Numbered from the stretch's first letter, positions 25,945-34,024 are shown. The stretch: 64,000 nt of DNA from Actinorhabdospora filicis (GCF_030269765.1 NZ_BSTX01000001.1:972106-1036105), one strand, 5' to 3'. Translations and numbers: made by a program. Notes: generated by a model from the letters alone, not told the origin.

Positions 25945-26619
25945 CTAGGCGGCCACCGGAACCGGCCCGGCGACCGCCCGCTCATACCTCCATCGCACCG
26001 CCGCCAGCAGCTCCGGGCAGGCGCCCAGTGGGGGCGTCACCCAGGCGCCGGCCGCGACGGCGTCCGCGCGGACGCGTTCGTACAGCAGGCCGGGCGCGAT
26101 GAAGTAGGACGCCACCGCCACCCGCCGGGCGCCGCGCGAGCGCAGCCCGGCGATGGCGGTGGCCACGTCCGGCTCGGCGGCGGCCGCGTACGCGGGGCTA
26201 CCCATCGCCCCCGTGTGCGCGGCCAGCCGCCGGGCCATGTCGCCGACGTGTGCCAGCGACCTCGGGTCCCGGCTACCCGCCGCGGCGAGCACGACGGCGT
26301 CGTGCGGCGGGAGAGTCCGGGCCAGCGCGGGGACGAGGTGGGCGCCACCCATCGGCGCGGTCACCTCCACCCGCAGGCGCGGACGGCGTTCCCGCGCCTC
26401 AGCCACAAGGCGCGGGACGTCCACACGAGAATGGAAAGCGTCGGTCAGCAGGAGCGGGACCACGACGGCCTCGTCCAGCGACGTCAGCAGCGTCACGGGG
26501 GACGGCTCGTCGAAGTCGATGAAGGACGCGTGCGCGCCCAGCTCGGCGGCGATCTCGCGCACCACGGCCGAGGAGCGTCCGTCCCGGCTGCCGTGCGCGA
26601 TCAGGACCAGCGGGGTCAC
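25945..26619 (-). CDS. Sirohydrochlorin chelatase-like protein (CbiX/SirB family)
   Basis: 224 residues from GTG 26619, which overlaps the cysH stop as GTGA. The family opening is LVLIAHGSRDGRSSAVVREIA, with the metal-binding His; VPLLLTDAFHSRVDVP carries the second set; a weaker second half (VVLAAAGSRDPRSLAHVGDMA, VASYFIAPGLLYER) shows internal duplication. In this operon it most likely inserts iron into sirohydrochlorin to give siroheme for the sulfite reductase encoded upstream. That assignment comes from context. Confidence 0.85.
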   Translation of the reverse strand: MTPLVLIAHGSRDGRSSAVVREIAAELGAHASFIDFDEPSPVTLLTSLDEAVVVPLLLTDAFHSRVDVPRLVAEARERRPRLRVEVTAPMGGAHLVPALARTLPPHDAVVLAAAGSRDPRSLAHVGDMARRLAAHTGAMGSPAYAAAAEPDVATAIAGLRSRGARRVAVASYFIAPGLLYERVRADAVAAGAWVTPPLGACPELLAAVRWRYERAVAGPVPVAA

Positions 26620-27323
26620 AGGTGGATCCCGCATTCTTCCTTGTCGAACATCGCCCACCGCCCGGCGCGCGGGTCCTCCCCGGGCGCGACGCGGCGGGTG
26701 CACGGCCAGCAGCCCACCGAGCCGTAGCCGCGGTTGAACAGCTCGTTGACGGGGATGTCGTTGGCCGCGATGTAGGCGTCCACATCGGACTGGGTCCAGC
26801 TCGCGATGGGCGCGACCTTCACCTTGCGGCGATTGGCGTCGAAGTCCACCACGCGGGTGCCGGCGCGGCTCTTCGACTCGTCCCGGCGCAGCCCGGCCGC
26901 CCACGCGTCGTAGTCGGCGAGGGCGTTGTCGAGGGGCTCGACCTTGCGCATGTGGCAGCACTCGTCGGGCGAGCGGTCCCATAGGCGGGGCCCGAACTCG
27001 CCGTCCTGGCGGCCGACGGTGCGGGCGGGGGTCACCGAGCGCACGGTCACCGGGAGGGTGCGGCGGACGGTCTCGCGCACGTCGAGGGTCTCGTCGAAGT
27101 GCAGGCCGGTGTCGAGGAAGACCACCTCCACCCCGGGCGCGACGCTCGACACGAGGTGGACGAGGACGGCGTCGGCGAAGGACGAGGTCACGCAGAAGCG
27201 CTCGCCGAACTCGCCGGCGGCCCATTCGACGATGCGGTGGGGGGTGGCGTTCTCCAGTTCGCGCCCGGCTCGCAGGGCCAGGTCGCGCAGTTCGTAGGGG
27301 TCGCGCTCGTTAGTGGGGCTCAT
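26616..27323 (-). CDS. cysH: Phosphoadenylyl/adenylyl-sulfate reductase
   Basis: 235 residues. PP-loop-type sulfotransferase fold: VTSSFADAVLVHLV, VVFLDTGLHFDETL. The four Fe-S cysteines (CC in DECCHMRKVEPL, and CWPC) indicate the iron-sulfur, APS-using type. The catalytic C-terminal Cys is in KEECGIHL. It reduces activated sulfate to sulfite. Start ATG 27323 lies inside the end of the zinc-ribbon gene (14-bp overlap), so it is translationally coupled. Confidence 0.92.
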   Translation of the reverse strand: MSPTNERDPYELRDLALRAGRELENATPHRIVEWAAGEFGERFCVTSSFADAVLVHLVSSVAPGVEVVFLDTGLHFDETLDVRETVRRTLPVTVRSVTPARTVGRQDGEFGPRLWDRSPDECCHMRKVEPLDNALADYDAWAAGLRRDESKSRAGTRVVDFDANRRKVKVAPIASWTQSDVDAYIAANDIPVNELFNRGYGSVGCWPCTRRVAPGEDPRAGRWAMFDKEECGIHL

Positions 27324-27507
27324 CGCCGGTCTCCTCTTCGGGTGCCGGTATTGCCGAGGGAGTGGGTGCCTCGTCGAAGGCGAGGCCGTGGAAGCGGACG
27401 GTGAACACGCGGGCGCAGGAACGGCATTCGTAGCCTTTGCTCTCGGCGTGCGGACGCAGGTCCTCGTCTCCGCAGTAGGGGCAGTGGTAGGGGACGACGC
27501 GGCTCAC
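27310..27507 (-). CDS. Small zinc-ribbon protein of the sulfur operon
   Basis: 65 residues from GTG 27507, which overlaps the sulfite reductase stop (GTGA). Two CxxC knuckles, CPYCGDEDLRPH and YECRSCARVFTVRF, form a rubredoxin-like or zinc-ribbon fold, followed by a Pro/Glu-rich tail. It lies between sulfite reductase and cysH, and both junctions overlap, so it is a true operon member. Possibly an electron carrier or assembly factor for sulfite/APS reduction; no function is proven by sequence. Confidence 0.82.
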   Translation of the reverse strand: MSRVVPYHCPYCGDEDLRPHAESKGYECRSCARVFTVRFHGLAFDEAPTPSAIPAPEEETGDEPH

Positions 27508-29168
27508 TGGAGGTCCTTCTCTTCGGCGCGGGTGACCCAGTCGGCGAAGGCCTCGCCGTCCTCGCGCTGGTCCAGGTAGTGGCCGGTGACGCGCTCGATG
27601 AAGTCGGGCAGTTCCTCGGCGGCGACCTTGTGGCCGCGCAGTTTGCGGCCGAAGCCGGCGTGCCGGGCGTGCCCGCCGCCGAGGTGGACCTGGAAGCCCT
27701 CCACGCGCTTGCCCTCGTGCATGACGAGCTGGCCCTTGAGGCCGAAGTCGGCGGTCTGGGTGCGGGCGCAGGCGTTGGGGCAGCCGTTCACGTGGATCGA
27801 CAGTGGAGTGTCCACATCGGGCATCCGCCGCTCCAGCTGGAGGATGGTGGTGGCCGCGCGTTCCTTGGTGTCGACCAGGGCGAGCTTGCAGAACTCGATG
27901 CCGGTGCAGGCCATGGTGGAGCGCCGCCACGGGGACGGGTCGGCGTAGAGGCCGATCTCGCGCAGGTCGGCCACCGCGGCGTCCACATCGGATTCGGCGA
28001 TGTCCAGGATGAGCAGCTTCTGCATGGGGGTGGTGCGGACGCGGTCGCTGCCGTAGCGCTCGGCGATGTCGGCGATCTGGGACAGCACGGTGCCCGACAC
28101 GCGCCCGACGACCGGTGCGACGCCGATGTAGTAGCGCCCGTCGGTCTGGCGGTGGACGCCGATGTGGTCCAGCAGGGCCGGGGGCGTGACCGGCGGGTCG
28201 AGGTCGTCGAGCTTGCGCTTGAGGTACTCGGTCTCCAGGACCTCGCGGAAGCGCGCCACGCCCCAGTCGGCGACCAGGAACTTCAGCCGGGCCCGGTTGC
28301 GCAGGCGGCGGTAGCCGTAGTCGCGGAAGATCTCGGTGACACCGAGCCAGACCGCGGGGACGTCCTCAAGGGACACCCAGACGCCCAGGCGCTGCGCCAG
28401 CATCGGGTTGGTGGACAGGCCGCCGCCGACCCACAGGTCGAAGCCGGGCCCGTGGACGGGATGAACCGCGCCCAGGAACGAGATGTCGTTGGTCTCGTAA
28501 GGGATGTCGGGCAGCCACGAGATGGCCGTCTTGAACTTGCGGGGCAGGTTCGACAGGCTCTTGTCGCCGACGTAGCGGGCGGTGATCTCGTCGATGGCGG
28601 GGGTGGCGTCGATGACCTCGTCGCCGGAGACGCCCGCGACGGGGCTGCCCAGGACCACGCGCGGGCAGTCGCCGCAGGCCTCCTGTGTGGACAGTCCGAC
28701 CTCTTCCAGCCGCCGCCAGATCTCGGGCACGTCCTCCACCCGGATCCAGTGGTACTGCACGTTCTGCCGGTCGGTGACGTCGGCGGTGTCGCGCCCGAAG
28801 TCGGTGGAAATGGACGCCACCGCGCGCAGCTGCGCCACCGACAGCTGCCCGCCGTCGATGCGGGCGCGCAGCATGAAGTACTCGTCCTCCAGCTCCTCGG
28901 GCTCCATGACACCGGTGAAGGTGCCGTCGAAGCCGGGTTTGCGCTGGGTGTACAGGCCCCACCAGCGGAAGCGCCCGCGCAGGTCGGAGGGGTCGATGGA
29001 GGCGAAGCCGCGGTGGGCGTAGATGTTCTCGATCCGGGCCCGCACATTGAGCGGGTTGTCGTCCTTTTTGGACTGCTCATTGGGGTTCAGGGGCTCGGTG
29101 TGGCCGAGGGCCCACTGGCCCTGCCCCTTCGCATTGTGCTTGCTGCGGACCGACGCGGTGGTGCTCAA
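27504..29168 (-). CDS. sir: Ferredoxin-dependent sulfite reductase
   Basis: 554 residues if begun at TTG 29168, preceded by GGGAG with six bases spacing; in-frame ATG 29186 lacks a ribosome site. It has the two-fold nitrite/sulfite reductase repeat (RFRWWGLYTQRKPGF; GLYADPSPWRRSTMACTG) and the siroheme/4Fe-4S cysteines in ACTGIEFCKLAL and NGCPNACAR. It reduces sulfite to sulfide with six electrons from ferredoxin. First gene of the operon sir, zinc ribbon, cysH, chelatase, and preceded by a leader-peptide gene. Confidence 0.92.
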   Translation of the reverse strand: MSTTASVRSKHNAKGQGQWALGHTEPLNPNEQSKKDDNPLNVRARIENIYAHRGFASIDPSDLRGRFRWWGLYTQRKPGFDGTFTGVMEPEELEDEYFMLRARIDGGQLSVAQLRAVASISTDFGRDTADVTDRQNVQYHWIRVEDVPEIWRRLEEVGLSTQEACGDCPRVVLGSPVAGVSGDEVIDATPAIDEITARYVGDKSLSNLPRKFKTAISWLPDIPYETNDISFLGAVHPVHGPGFDLWVGGGLSTNPMLAQRLGVWVSLEDVPAVWLGVTEIFRDYGYRRLRNRARLKFLVADWGVARFREVLETEYLKRKLDDLDPPVTPPALLDHIGVHRQTDGRYYIGVAPVVGRVSGTVLSQIADIAERYGSDRVRTTPMQKLLILDIAESDVDAAVADLREIGLYADPSPWRRSTMACTGIEFCKLALVDTKERAATTILQLERRMPDVDTPLSIHVNGCPNACARTQTADFGLKGQLVMHEGKRVEGFQVHLGGGHARHAGFGRKLRGHKVAAEELPDFIERVTGHYLDQREDGEAFADWVTRAEEKDLQ

Positions 29169-29499
29169 AGGGTGCTCCCGGTGCATGAGATCGGCACACG
29201 CTCGATCGCACACGGGATTCGTCCGGCGCACGGATCGGCGCGCGCCCGGAGAAAAAGGGAATGACGGGGATTCTCAGGCGCGACTATGCACCGGGGGTAC
29301 AGATGGCGCTGCGGGTACGCCCGTAGTCCACGTGGCGGCGGGCCACGAGGCGACGGCGTAGGGCAGCATCCATGGGCGCAAGCATGCCACAGGCATCGCC
29401 GCCCGTCACCCCCCGTACGGGCGGTCGGGAAGATCGGCGCCGGTCATCGGGGGTAACGGCGCATTCATCGACGCTTGACAGTGAATCGAAAGAGGATCT
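29169..29499. other. 331-bp leader and spacer of the sulfur operon
   Basis: It contains the leader-peptide gene at 29284-29373 and the 115-bp region between it and the sulfite reductase start. To the right is the spacer to the end of pdtaS. No other gene seen. Confidence 0.6.
29284..29373 (-). CDS. Leader peptide upstream of the sulfite reductase operon
   Basis: 29 codons from ATG 29373. The peptide contains RRRLVARRHVDYG and later SAIC, the pattern of the short actinobacterial leader peptides found before cysteine/sulfur genes (LVARRHVDY..C). A Cys codon close to the end suggests that ribosome stalling at low cysteinyl-tRNA controls the operon; the stalling mechanism is inference from the related mycobacterial uORFs. 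It ends 115 bp before the TTG start of sir. Confidence 0.8.
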   Translation of the reverse strand: MDAALRRRLVARRHVDYGRTRSAICTPGA

Positions 29500-30978
29500 T
29501 CAGGCCAGCGGTACGACGACCACGGCCTCGGTGCCGCCGCCCTCGCGCGGGCGCAGATCGATCGTGCCGCGCAGCTCGCCGGTGGCCAGGGTCCGCACGA
29601 TCTGCAGGCCGAGGCGCTGGCTGTGCTCGATGCGGAAGTTGTCCGGCAGGCCGCGCCCGGTGTCGGAGACGGTCACCCGCAGCTCGCCGGGCCCCCGGTC
29701 CACCGACAGGATCACCTCGCCGGTCTCGCCGGGCCCGTACGCGTGCTCGACGGCGTTCTGGAGCAGCTCGTTCAGCACCATCACCAGCGGCGTGGCCACC
29801 TCGGCGGGCAGGACGCCGAAGCCGCCCTCCCGGCGCAGCCGCACCGAGGACTCGGCCGCGGCGACCTCGGCGGCCATGGACGAGATGCGGTCCACGATCT
29901 CGTCGAAGGCCACCGCCTCGTCGCTGGAGTGGGACAGGGTCTCGTGCACCAGGGCGATGGACGCCACTCTGCGCACCGACTCCTCCAGCGCCGCCCGCGC
30001 CTGCGGGGCGCCGACCCGGCGCGCCTGGAGCCGCAGCAGCGCCGCCACCGTCTGGAGGTTGTTCTTGACCCGGTGGTGGATCTCGCGGATCGTGGCGTCC
30101 TTGGTCATCAGCGCCCGGTCGCGGCGGCGGACCTCGGTGACGTCCCGGACGAGGATCAGCGCGCCGGCGGGCGAGCCGACGGGCCGCAGCGGCAGCGCGC
30201 GCATCAGCACCGTCGCCCCGCGCGCCTCGATCTCCTTGCGCGGCGGGCTGTCCCCGCGCAGGGCGGAGTTGATGCGCGCCACGGCGTCCCCGCCGTCGAA
30301 GGGGTCGTCGGCGAGGTGCCCGGTGATGGCGGCGATGTCCTCGCCGAGCAGGTGCCCGGACACGCCCAGGCGGCGGTAGGCCGACAGGGCGTTCGGGGAG
30401 ATGTACTTCACCTTCCCGGCCGCGTCCAGCCGGATCAGGCCGTCCCCGACGCGGGGCGCGGTGGTGGTCTCGCCGGGCAGGCGCGGCGGGGGGAAGGTCC
30501 CGTCGGTGACCATCTGCGCCAGGTCGTCGGCGATGTTCAGGTAGTTCGACTCCAGCCGGCTGGGGCTGCGCACGGTCATCAGGTTGGTGTCGCGGGCGAT
30601 GACGGCCAGCACCGGCTCGTCCGGGGTCCGCCGGACCGGGATCGCCTCGTGCCGGGCGGGGGTGTCGCCGAACCACACCGGGTCGCCCTCGCGCCAGATG
30701 CGGCCCTCGGCGTAGGCGGCGGTGAGGTGCGCGGCGTCCTCACCGCGGAGGGTGCGCGCGACCTGGTCGTCGTAGTAGGCGGTCATGCCCGTGGTGGGGC
30801 GCACCTGGGCGACGCAGATGTAGCCCACCTCCGGGTCCCGCGCGCGCACCCACATCAGCAGGTCGGCGAAGGACAGGTCGGACAGCAGCTGCCACTCGGC
30901 GGCGAGGAGGTGCAGGTGGTCCACCTGGTCCTCGTCGAGGTCGGTGTGCGCGCTGAGCAGATCACGGAGGGTCGACAC
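29500..30978 (-). CDS. pdtaS: Sensor histidine kinase PdtaS
   Basis: 492 residues from GTG 30978. It begins MSTLRDLLSAHTDLDEDQVD as in mycobacterial PdtaS. An N-terminal GAF domain (residues 1-150) and a PAS domain (~175-285) precede a HisKA_2 dimerisation segment with the phospho-acceptor His in REIHHRVKNNLQTVAALL and an HATPase with NELLQNAVEHAY and DTGRGLPDNF. No membrane segment. Family knowledge: it phosphorylates the ANTAR RNA-binding regulator PdtaR, which acts on transcript termination. Monocistronic here. Confidence 0.92.
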   Translation of the reverse strand: MSTLRDLLSAHTDLDEDQVDHLHLLAAEWQLLSDLSFADLLMWVRARDPEVGYICVAQVRPTTGMTAYYDDQVARTLRGEDAAHLTAAYAEGRIWREGDPVWFGDTPARHEAIPVRRTPDEPVLAVIARDTNLMTVRSPSRLESNYLNIADDLAQMVTDGTFPPPRLPGETTTAPRVGDGLIRLDAAGKVKYISPNALSAYRRLGVSGHLLGEDIAAITGHLADDPFDGGDAVARINSALRGDSPPRKEIEARGATVLMRALPLRPVGSPAGALILVRDVTEVRRRDRALMTKDATIREIHHRVKNNLQTVAALLRLQARRVGAPQARAALEESVRRVASIALVHETLSHSSDEAVAFDEIVDRISSMAAEVAAAESSVRLRREGGFGVLPAEVATPLVMVLNELLQNAVEHAYGPGETGEVILSVDRGPGELRVTVSDTGRGLPDNFRIEHSQRLGLQIVRTLATGELRGTIDLRPREGGGTEAVVVVPLA

Positions 30979-31039
30979 GCATCGAGGGTAGCGATCAATC
31001 CGGTTGAGCCGTGGTGTGAGCGTCCGTAGGGTCGCTCAC

Positions 31040-31582
31040 ATGGCATCTCCCGCGTCCAACGAGCTGTGCGGCCTGCTGGCCGAGTCCGACCGCCTGCGCG
31101 CCTACGCCGCCGTCGTCCTGGGGGCGTCGACGTCCGCCGAGGTCGCCGAGCGCGCCGGGCTGGCCCCCAAGGCCGCCGTGAAGGCGCTCCAGCGGCTCAT
31201 CGGCTCGGGGCTGGTCTCGGCCGACGGGAGCCTGTCGGCCGACCCGGCGGTGTTCAAGGAGGCCGCGCGGCGGGCCGCGCCGGTGGAGCCGGCGGTGGTC
31301 CTGGACGCCGATCCCGAGCGGGACGCCGTCCTGCGCGCGTTCGTGCGCGACGACCGGCTGACGAGCCTGCCGAGCGGGTTCCGCAAGATCAAGATCGTGG
31401 TCGAGCACATCGCCGAACGCTCCTTCGAGCCCGGCGTGACCTACACCGAGCCGCAGGTCAACGAGGTCCTCAAGGGCTGGCACGCCGACCACGCCGCGCT
31501 GCGCCGCTACCTGATCGACACCGGCACGATGAGCCGCGAGGACGGGAAGTACTGGCGCTCCGGCGGCAAGGTCGAGGTCTAG
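31040..31582 (+). CDS. DUF2087 domain-containing, ArsR-like winged-helix protein
   Basis: 180 residues from ATG 31040. Residues 1-85 form a winged helix (LCGLLAESDRLRAYAAVVLG, AEVAERAGLAPKAAVKALQRLIGSGLV). The C-terminal ~80 residues are DUF2087 (DDRLTSLPSGFRKIKIVVEHIAERSF, YTEPQVNEVLKGWHADHAALRRYLIDTG, DGKYWRSGGKVEV). It is likely a DNA-binding regulator. Its TAG stop interlocks with the stop of the convergent EF-hand gene through CTAG. Confidence 0.85.
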   Translation: MASPASNELCGLLAESDRLRAYAAVVLGASTSAEVAERAGLAPKAAVKALQRLIGSGLVSADGSLSADPAVFKEAARRAAPVEPAVVLDADPERDAVLRAFVRDDRLTSLPSGFRKIKIVVEHIAERSFEPGVTYTEPQVNEVLKGWHADHAALRRYLIDTGTMSREDGKYWRSGGKVEV

Positions 31583-32130
31583 AGACCCGCGAGGAGGGGA
31601 CGCGGGTCCCCGAACAGCCAGTTGCCGGAGGCCTCGCGGTCGTCGCCGGTGAAGAACTCCCGGCACAGGACGCCGAAGCGCTCCCGGGACAGCGCGCGCC
31701 CGTCGGGCACGATGTGCCCGAGCGCCACGTCGATCTGCGGCTCGACCAGGCCGTGCGCGCGCAGCAGCAGCCGGACCAGCGGCAGGCCGATCTCGTCGTC
31801 GCCGTTCTGGTCGCACAGGTCGAACAGGCGCTCCCAGACCTCCTGCGCGGCCTTGTCGAAACCGGCGGGGTCGGTGACCGCGCCCTCGTCCATGGCCGCG
31901 ATGAACGCCTCCAGGCCCAGCTCGCCGTCGGCGCCCAGGACCTCGCCCCACAGCCGCTCGTAGGCCTTGCGCAGCCGCAGCACACCCGGGTGGCCGTCCT
32001 CCAGCTCCAGCGAGCAGCGCAGGCGCTCGGCGATGCGCAGGTAGTCGGCGAGCTCGACCCGGCCGCGATGGTCGGTGTCGAGCAGGCCGAAGCGGCGGAT
32101 GAGCTTGCGCGTCTGGAACTCGCTCGCCAT
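31579..32130 (-). CDS. EF-hand calcium-binding protein
   Basis: 183 residues. Calmodulin-like architecture with EF-hand loops DTDHRGRVELADY (residues ~18-30) and DQNGDDEIGLPLV (~109-121), plus two degenerate hands (GADGELGLEAFIAAM; VPDGRALSRERFGVLCREFF). It resembles calerythrin-type actinobacterial EF-hand proteins, which buffer or sense cytoplasmic calcium. No signal peptide. Confidence 0.88.
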   Translation of the reverse strand: MASEFQTRKLIRRFGLLDTDHRGRVELADYLRIAERLRCSLELEDGHPGVLRLRKAYERLWGEVLGADGELGLEAFIAAMDEGAVTDPAGFDKAAQEVWERLFDLCDQNGDDEIGLPLVRLLLRAHGLVEPQIDVALGHIVPDGRALSRERFGVLCREFFTGDDREASGNWLFGDPRPLLAGL

Positions 32131-32185
32131 GGCCGTACCTCTCGCTCACCGTCCGGTCAGGGTCACTGTAGGTCCACCGGGGTGG

Positions 32186-32746
32186 TCACCGGGCGGGTTT
32201 GAGCTGACGGAGGAGCCGCTGCGCGAAGGCGGCCGCCTGCTCGCCGGTGAGGGCGGGGCGGTCGAGCAGGAGCCGGTACCAGAGGACGCCGTAGGCCTGG
32301 TCGAGGACGGCTTCGGCGTCCTCGGCGCCGACGCCGTGGCGGGTGAGGAGCCCGCGCAGGACGGCGCGGCGGCGGTCGGTGAAGTCCTGGAGCGTGGTGA
32401 GGGTGGCCGGGTCGCGCTGCGCCTCGGCCATGAGGGTGCGCAGCAGCGGGGCGACTTCGTCGGCGCGCGTGAAGGTGGCGGTGAGGAAGGCGGTGAGGTC
32501 GCCGTCGAGGGTGCCGGTGTCGGGTTCGGGGACGACGGCCCGGCCCATCTCGATGAAGGCCTCCAGCAGGATCGCGTACTTCGTGGGCCACCAGCGGTAG
32601 AGCGTCTGTTTGCCGACCCCGGCCGCGGCGGCGATGGCGGCGACGGTGACGTCGGGGTCCTCGCGGAAGAGGCGCACGGCGGCGTCCAGGACGGCCTCGC
32701 GCGCGGCCTCGTTGCGCCTGCGGCCGGTGTGGGGTCGGGTCGTCAT
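32186..32746 (-). CDS. TetR/AcrR family transcriptional regulator
   Basis: 186 residues. N-terminal helix-turn-helix TVAAIAAAAGVGKQTLYRWWPTKYAIL; the C-terminal helical part should bind a small ligand. Divergent from the SDR gene, with two identical-pattern palindromes (GAGAC-N5-GTCTC) in between, so it very likely represses both itself and the SDR gene. Induced by an unknown compound, possibly the SDR substrate. Confidence 0.92.
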   Translation of the reverse strand: MTTRPHTGRRRNEAAREAVLDAAVRLFREDPDVTVAAIAAAAGVGKQTLYRWWPTKYAILLEAFIEMGRAVVPEPDTGTLDGDLTAFLTATFTRADEVAPLLRTLMAEAQRDPATLTTLQDFTDRRRAVLRGLLTRHGVGAEDAEAVLDQAYGVLWYRLLLDRPALTGEQAAAFAQRLLRQLKPAR

Positions 32747-32762
32747 GTGACGAAGGTAGCAG

Positions 32763-32792
32763 TTGACGAGACCGGGAGTCTCGGCAAATACT
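32763..32792 (+). promoter_or_regulatory. Probable promoter of the SDR gene
   Basis: TTGACG (32763-32768) and AATACT (32787-32792), 18-bp spacer. The first operator palindrome lies between the two hexamers, the second just downstream. Confidence 0.5.
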
Positions 32793-32812
32793 TATCGAGA
32801 CACAGAGTCTCG
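32767..32812. promoter_or_regulatory. Tandem TetR operators
   Basis: CGAGACCGGGAGTCTCG (32767-32783) and CGAGACACAGAGTCTCG (32796-32812) share the pattern CGAGAC-N5-GTCTCG, with centres 29 bp apart, between the divergent tetR and SDR genes. Confidence 0.88.
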
Positions 32813-32828
32813 ACAAGGAGTGCGACCA

Positions 32829-33551
32829 ATGGACTTCAAGGGACAGACCGCTCTCGTCATCGGCGGCGGCTCGGGCATCGGCGCCGCCACCGCCGCCCGC
32901 TTCGCCGAACTGGGCGCGTCGGTGGTCGTCACCGGCCGCCGCGCCGGCGTCCTGACCGCCACCGCCGAGAAGATCGGCGGCGAATGGGCCGCCGTCGACG
33001 CCACCGACGCCACCGCCCTGGCGGCCTTCTTCGCCGACGGGCGCCGCTACGACCACCTCGTGCTGGCCTTCAGCGGCGGCAAGGGCTTCGGGACGGTCGC
33101 CGACCTGCCCGTGGCCGACCTGCGCGAGGCCTTCGAGGCCAAGGTCTTCGGGCACTTCGCCGCGCTCAAGGCGGCACAGGGCAATCTCACCGAGCACGCC
33201 TCGGTGACCTTCATCAGCGCCATCTCGGCCCGCGCGGGCATGCCCGGGACGGCCGGGCTCGCCGCGGTCAACGGCGCCATCGAGGCGATGGTCCCGCCCC
33301 TGGCGGCCGAGCTGGCGCCGGTACGGGTCAACGCGATCTCGCCGGGCGTCATCGACACCGAGTGGTGGAGCGCCCTGGGCGAGGAGGAGCGGGCCGCGAC
33401 CTTCGACTTCTACGCGGCCAAACTGCCCGCCAAGCGGGTCGGGCGCGCCGACGAGGTCGCCGCGGCGGTGGTGGCGCTCGCGGGCAACACCTACGTCACC
33501 GGCTCGATCCTGGAGGTGGCCGGCGGCGGGCACATCCCGGCCGCCGTGTAA
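32829..33551 (+). CDS. SDR-family oxidoreductase under TetR control
   Basis: 240 residues from ATG 32829 behind AAGGAG. Glycine motif IGGGSGIGAATAARFAELG. The NAG-type motif is replaced by LVLAFSGGKGFG. Catalytic Ser in TFISAIS; the usual YxxxK is absent: the matching segment reads PGTAGLAAVNGAIEAM, so Tyr and Lys are both missing. C-terminal GSILEVAGGGHIP is typical of SDRs. The lost Tyr/Lys points to an atypical mechanism or a non-catalytic role. Ends at a strong bidirectional terminator. Confidence 0.85.
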   Translation: MDFKGQTALVIGGGSGIGAATAARFAELGASVVVTGRRAGVLTATAEKIGGEWAAVDATDATALAAFFADGRRYDHLVLAFSGGKGFGTVADLPVADLREAFEAKVFGHFAALKAAQGNLTEHASVTFISAISARAGMPGTAGLAAVNGAIEAMVPPLAAELAPVRVNAISPGVIDTEWWSALGEEERAATFDFYAAKLPAKRVGRADEVAAAVVALAGNTYVTGSILEVAGGGHIPAAV

Positions 33552-33565
33552 TACCCGGAAAACAC

Positions 33566-33602
33566 CGAACGGCCCCCTCGTTGTCACGAGCGGGGCCGTT
33601 CG
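33566..33602. terminator. Bidirectional terminator between the SDR gene and bL37
   Basis: 16-bp stem with one bulged C (CGAACGGCCCC + CTCGT against ACGAG + GGGGCCGTTCG), 4-nt loop. Confidence 0.88.
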
Positions 33603-33611
33603 CGCGTACCA

Positions 33612-33686
33612 CTAGGCGTTCGGACGACGACCGTGGTTCGCGCCCTTCTTCTTGCGGGCACGACGCTTACGCGCTTTCTTCGCCAT
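33612..33686 (-). CDS. Ribosomal peptide bL37-type (24 residues)
   Basis: ATG 33686 behind GAGGAGT at seven bases. The peptide is extremely basic (MAKKARKRRARKKK) and ends GANHGRRPNA, the signature of the 24-residue actinobacterial 50S protein bL37 seen in mycobacterial ribosome structures. Almost half the residues are Lys/Arg. It is easily missed by gene finders. Monocistronic between a terminator and the divergent biotinyl-protein gene. Confidence 0.85.
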   Translation of the reverse strand: MAKKARKRRARKKKGANHGRRPNA

Positions 33687-33808
33687 GGGAATCACTCCTC
33701 ACCGTGCTAGGTCCAGCCCTACACGATATTGGCTGCCCCCTGGAGCGCTCACGCCGAGGCCGCCTACTGTGATCGTCGGAGTACGAACCACACGACATGG
33801 GAGTCGAG

Positions 33809-34024
33809 ATGGCCGAGGAGATCCGCGCCGAGATGGTGGCGAACGTCTGGAAGATCGTCGCCAAGGTCGGCGACGTCATCGAGGCCGACGAGCCGATCGC
33901 CATTCTTGAGTCGATGAAGATGGAGATCCCGGTCCTGGCCGAGGACGGCGGCACCGTCACCAGCATCGCGGTCAACGAAGGCGATGTGGTCCAGGAAGGC
34001 GACCTGATCGCGGTCCTCGACTGA
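33809..34024 (+). CDS. Biotin/lipoyl-binding carrier protein (TB7.3-like)
   Basis: 71 residues from ATG 33809, behind GGGAG; the ATG four codons earlier is less well placed. The whole protein is one biotinyl domain: MVANVWKIVAKVGDVIEADE, the modified Lys in ESMKMEIPV, and EGDVVQEGDLIAVLD. It matches mycobacterial TB7.3 (Rv3221c) in size and in genomic setting near pdtaS and sigR/rsrA. It should accept biotin from BirA; the carboxylase it serves is unknown. Overlaps the GNAT start by one base. Confidence 0.88.
   Translation: MAEEIRAEMVANVWKIVAKVGDVIEADEPIAILESMKMEIPVLAEDGGTVTSIAVNEGDVVQEGDLIAVLD

Noticed and set aside
33688..33713. Second SigR promoter before the TB7.3-like gene
   Set aside because: GGAAT-N18-GTC differs in the last base of the -10; no support beyond that.
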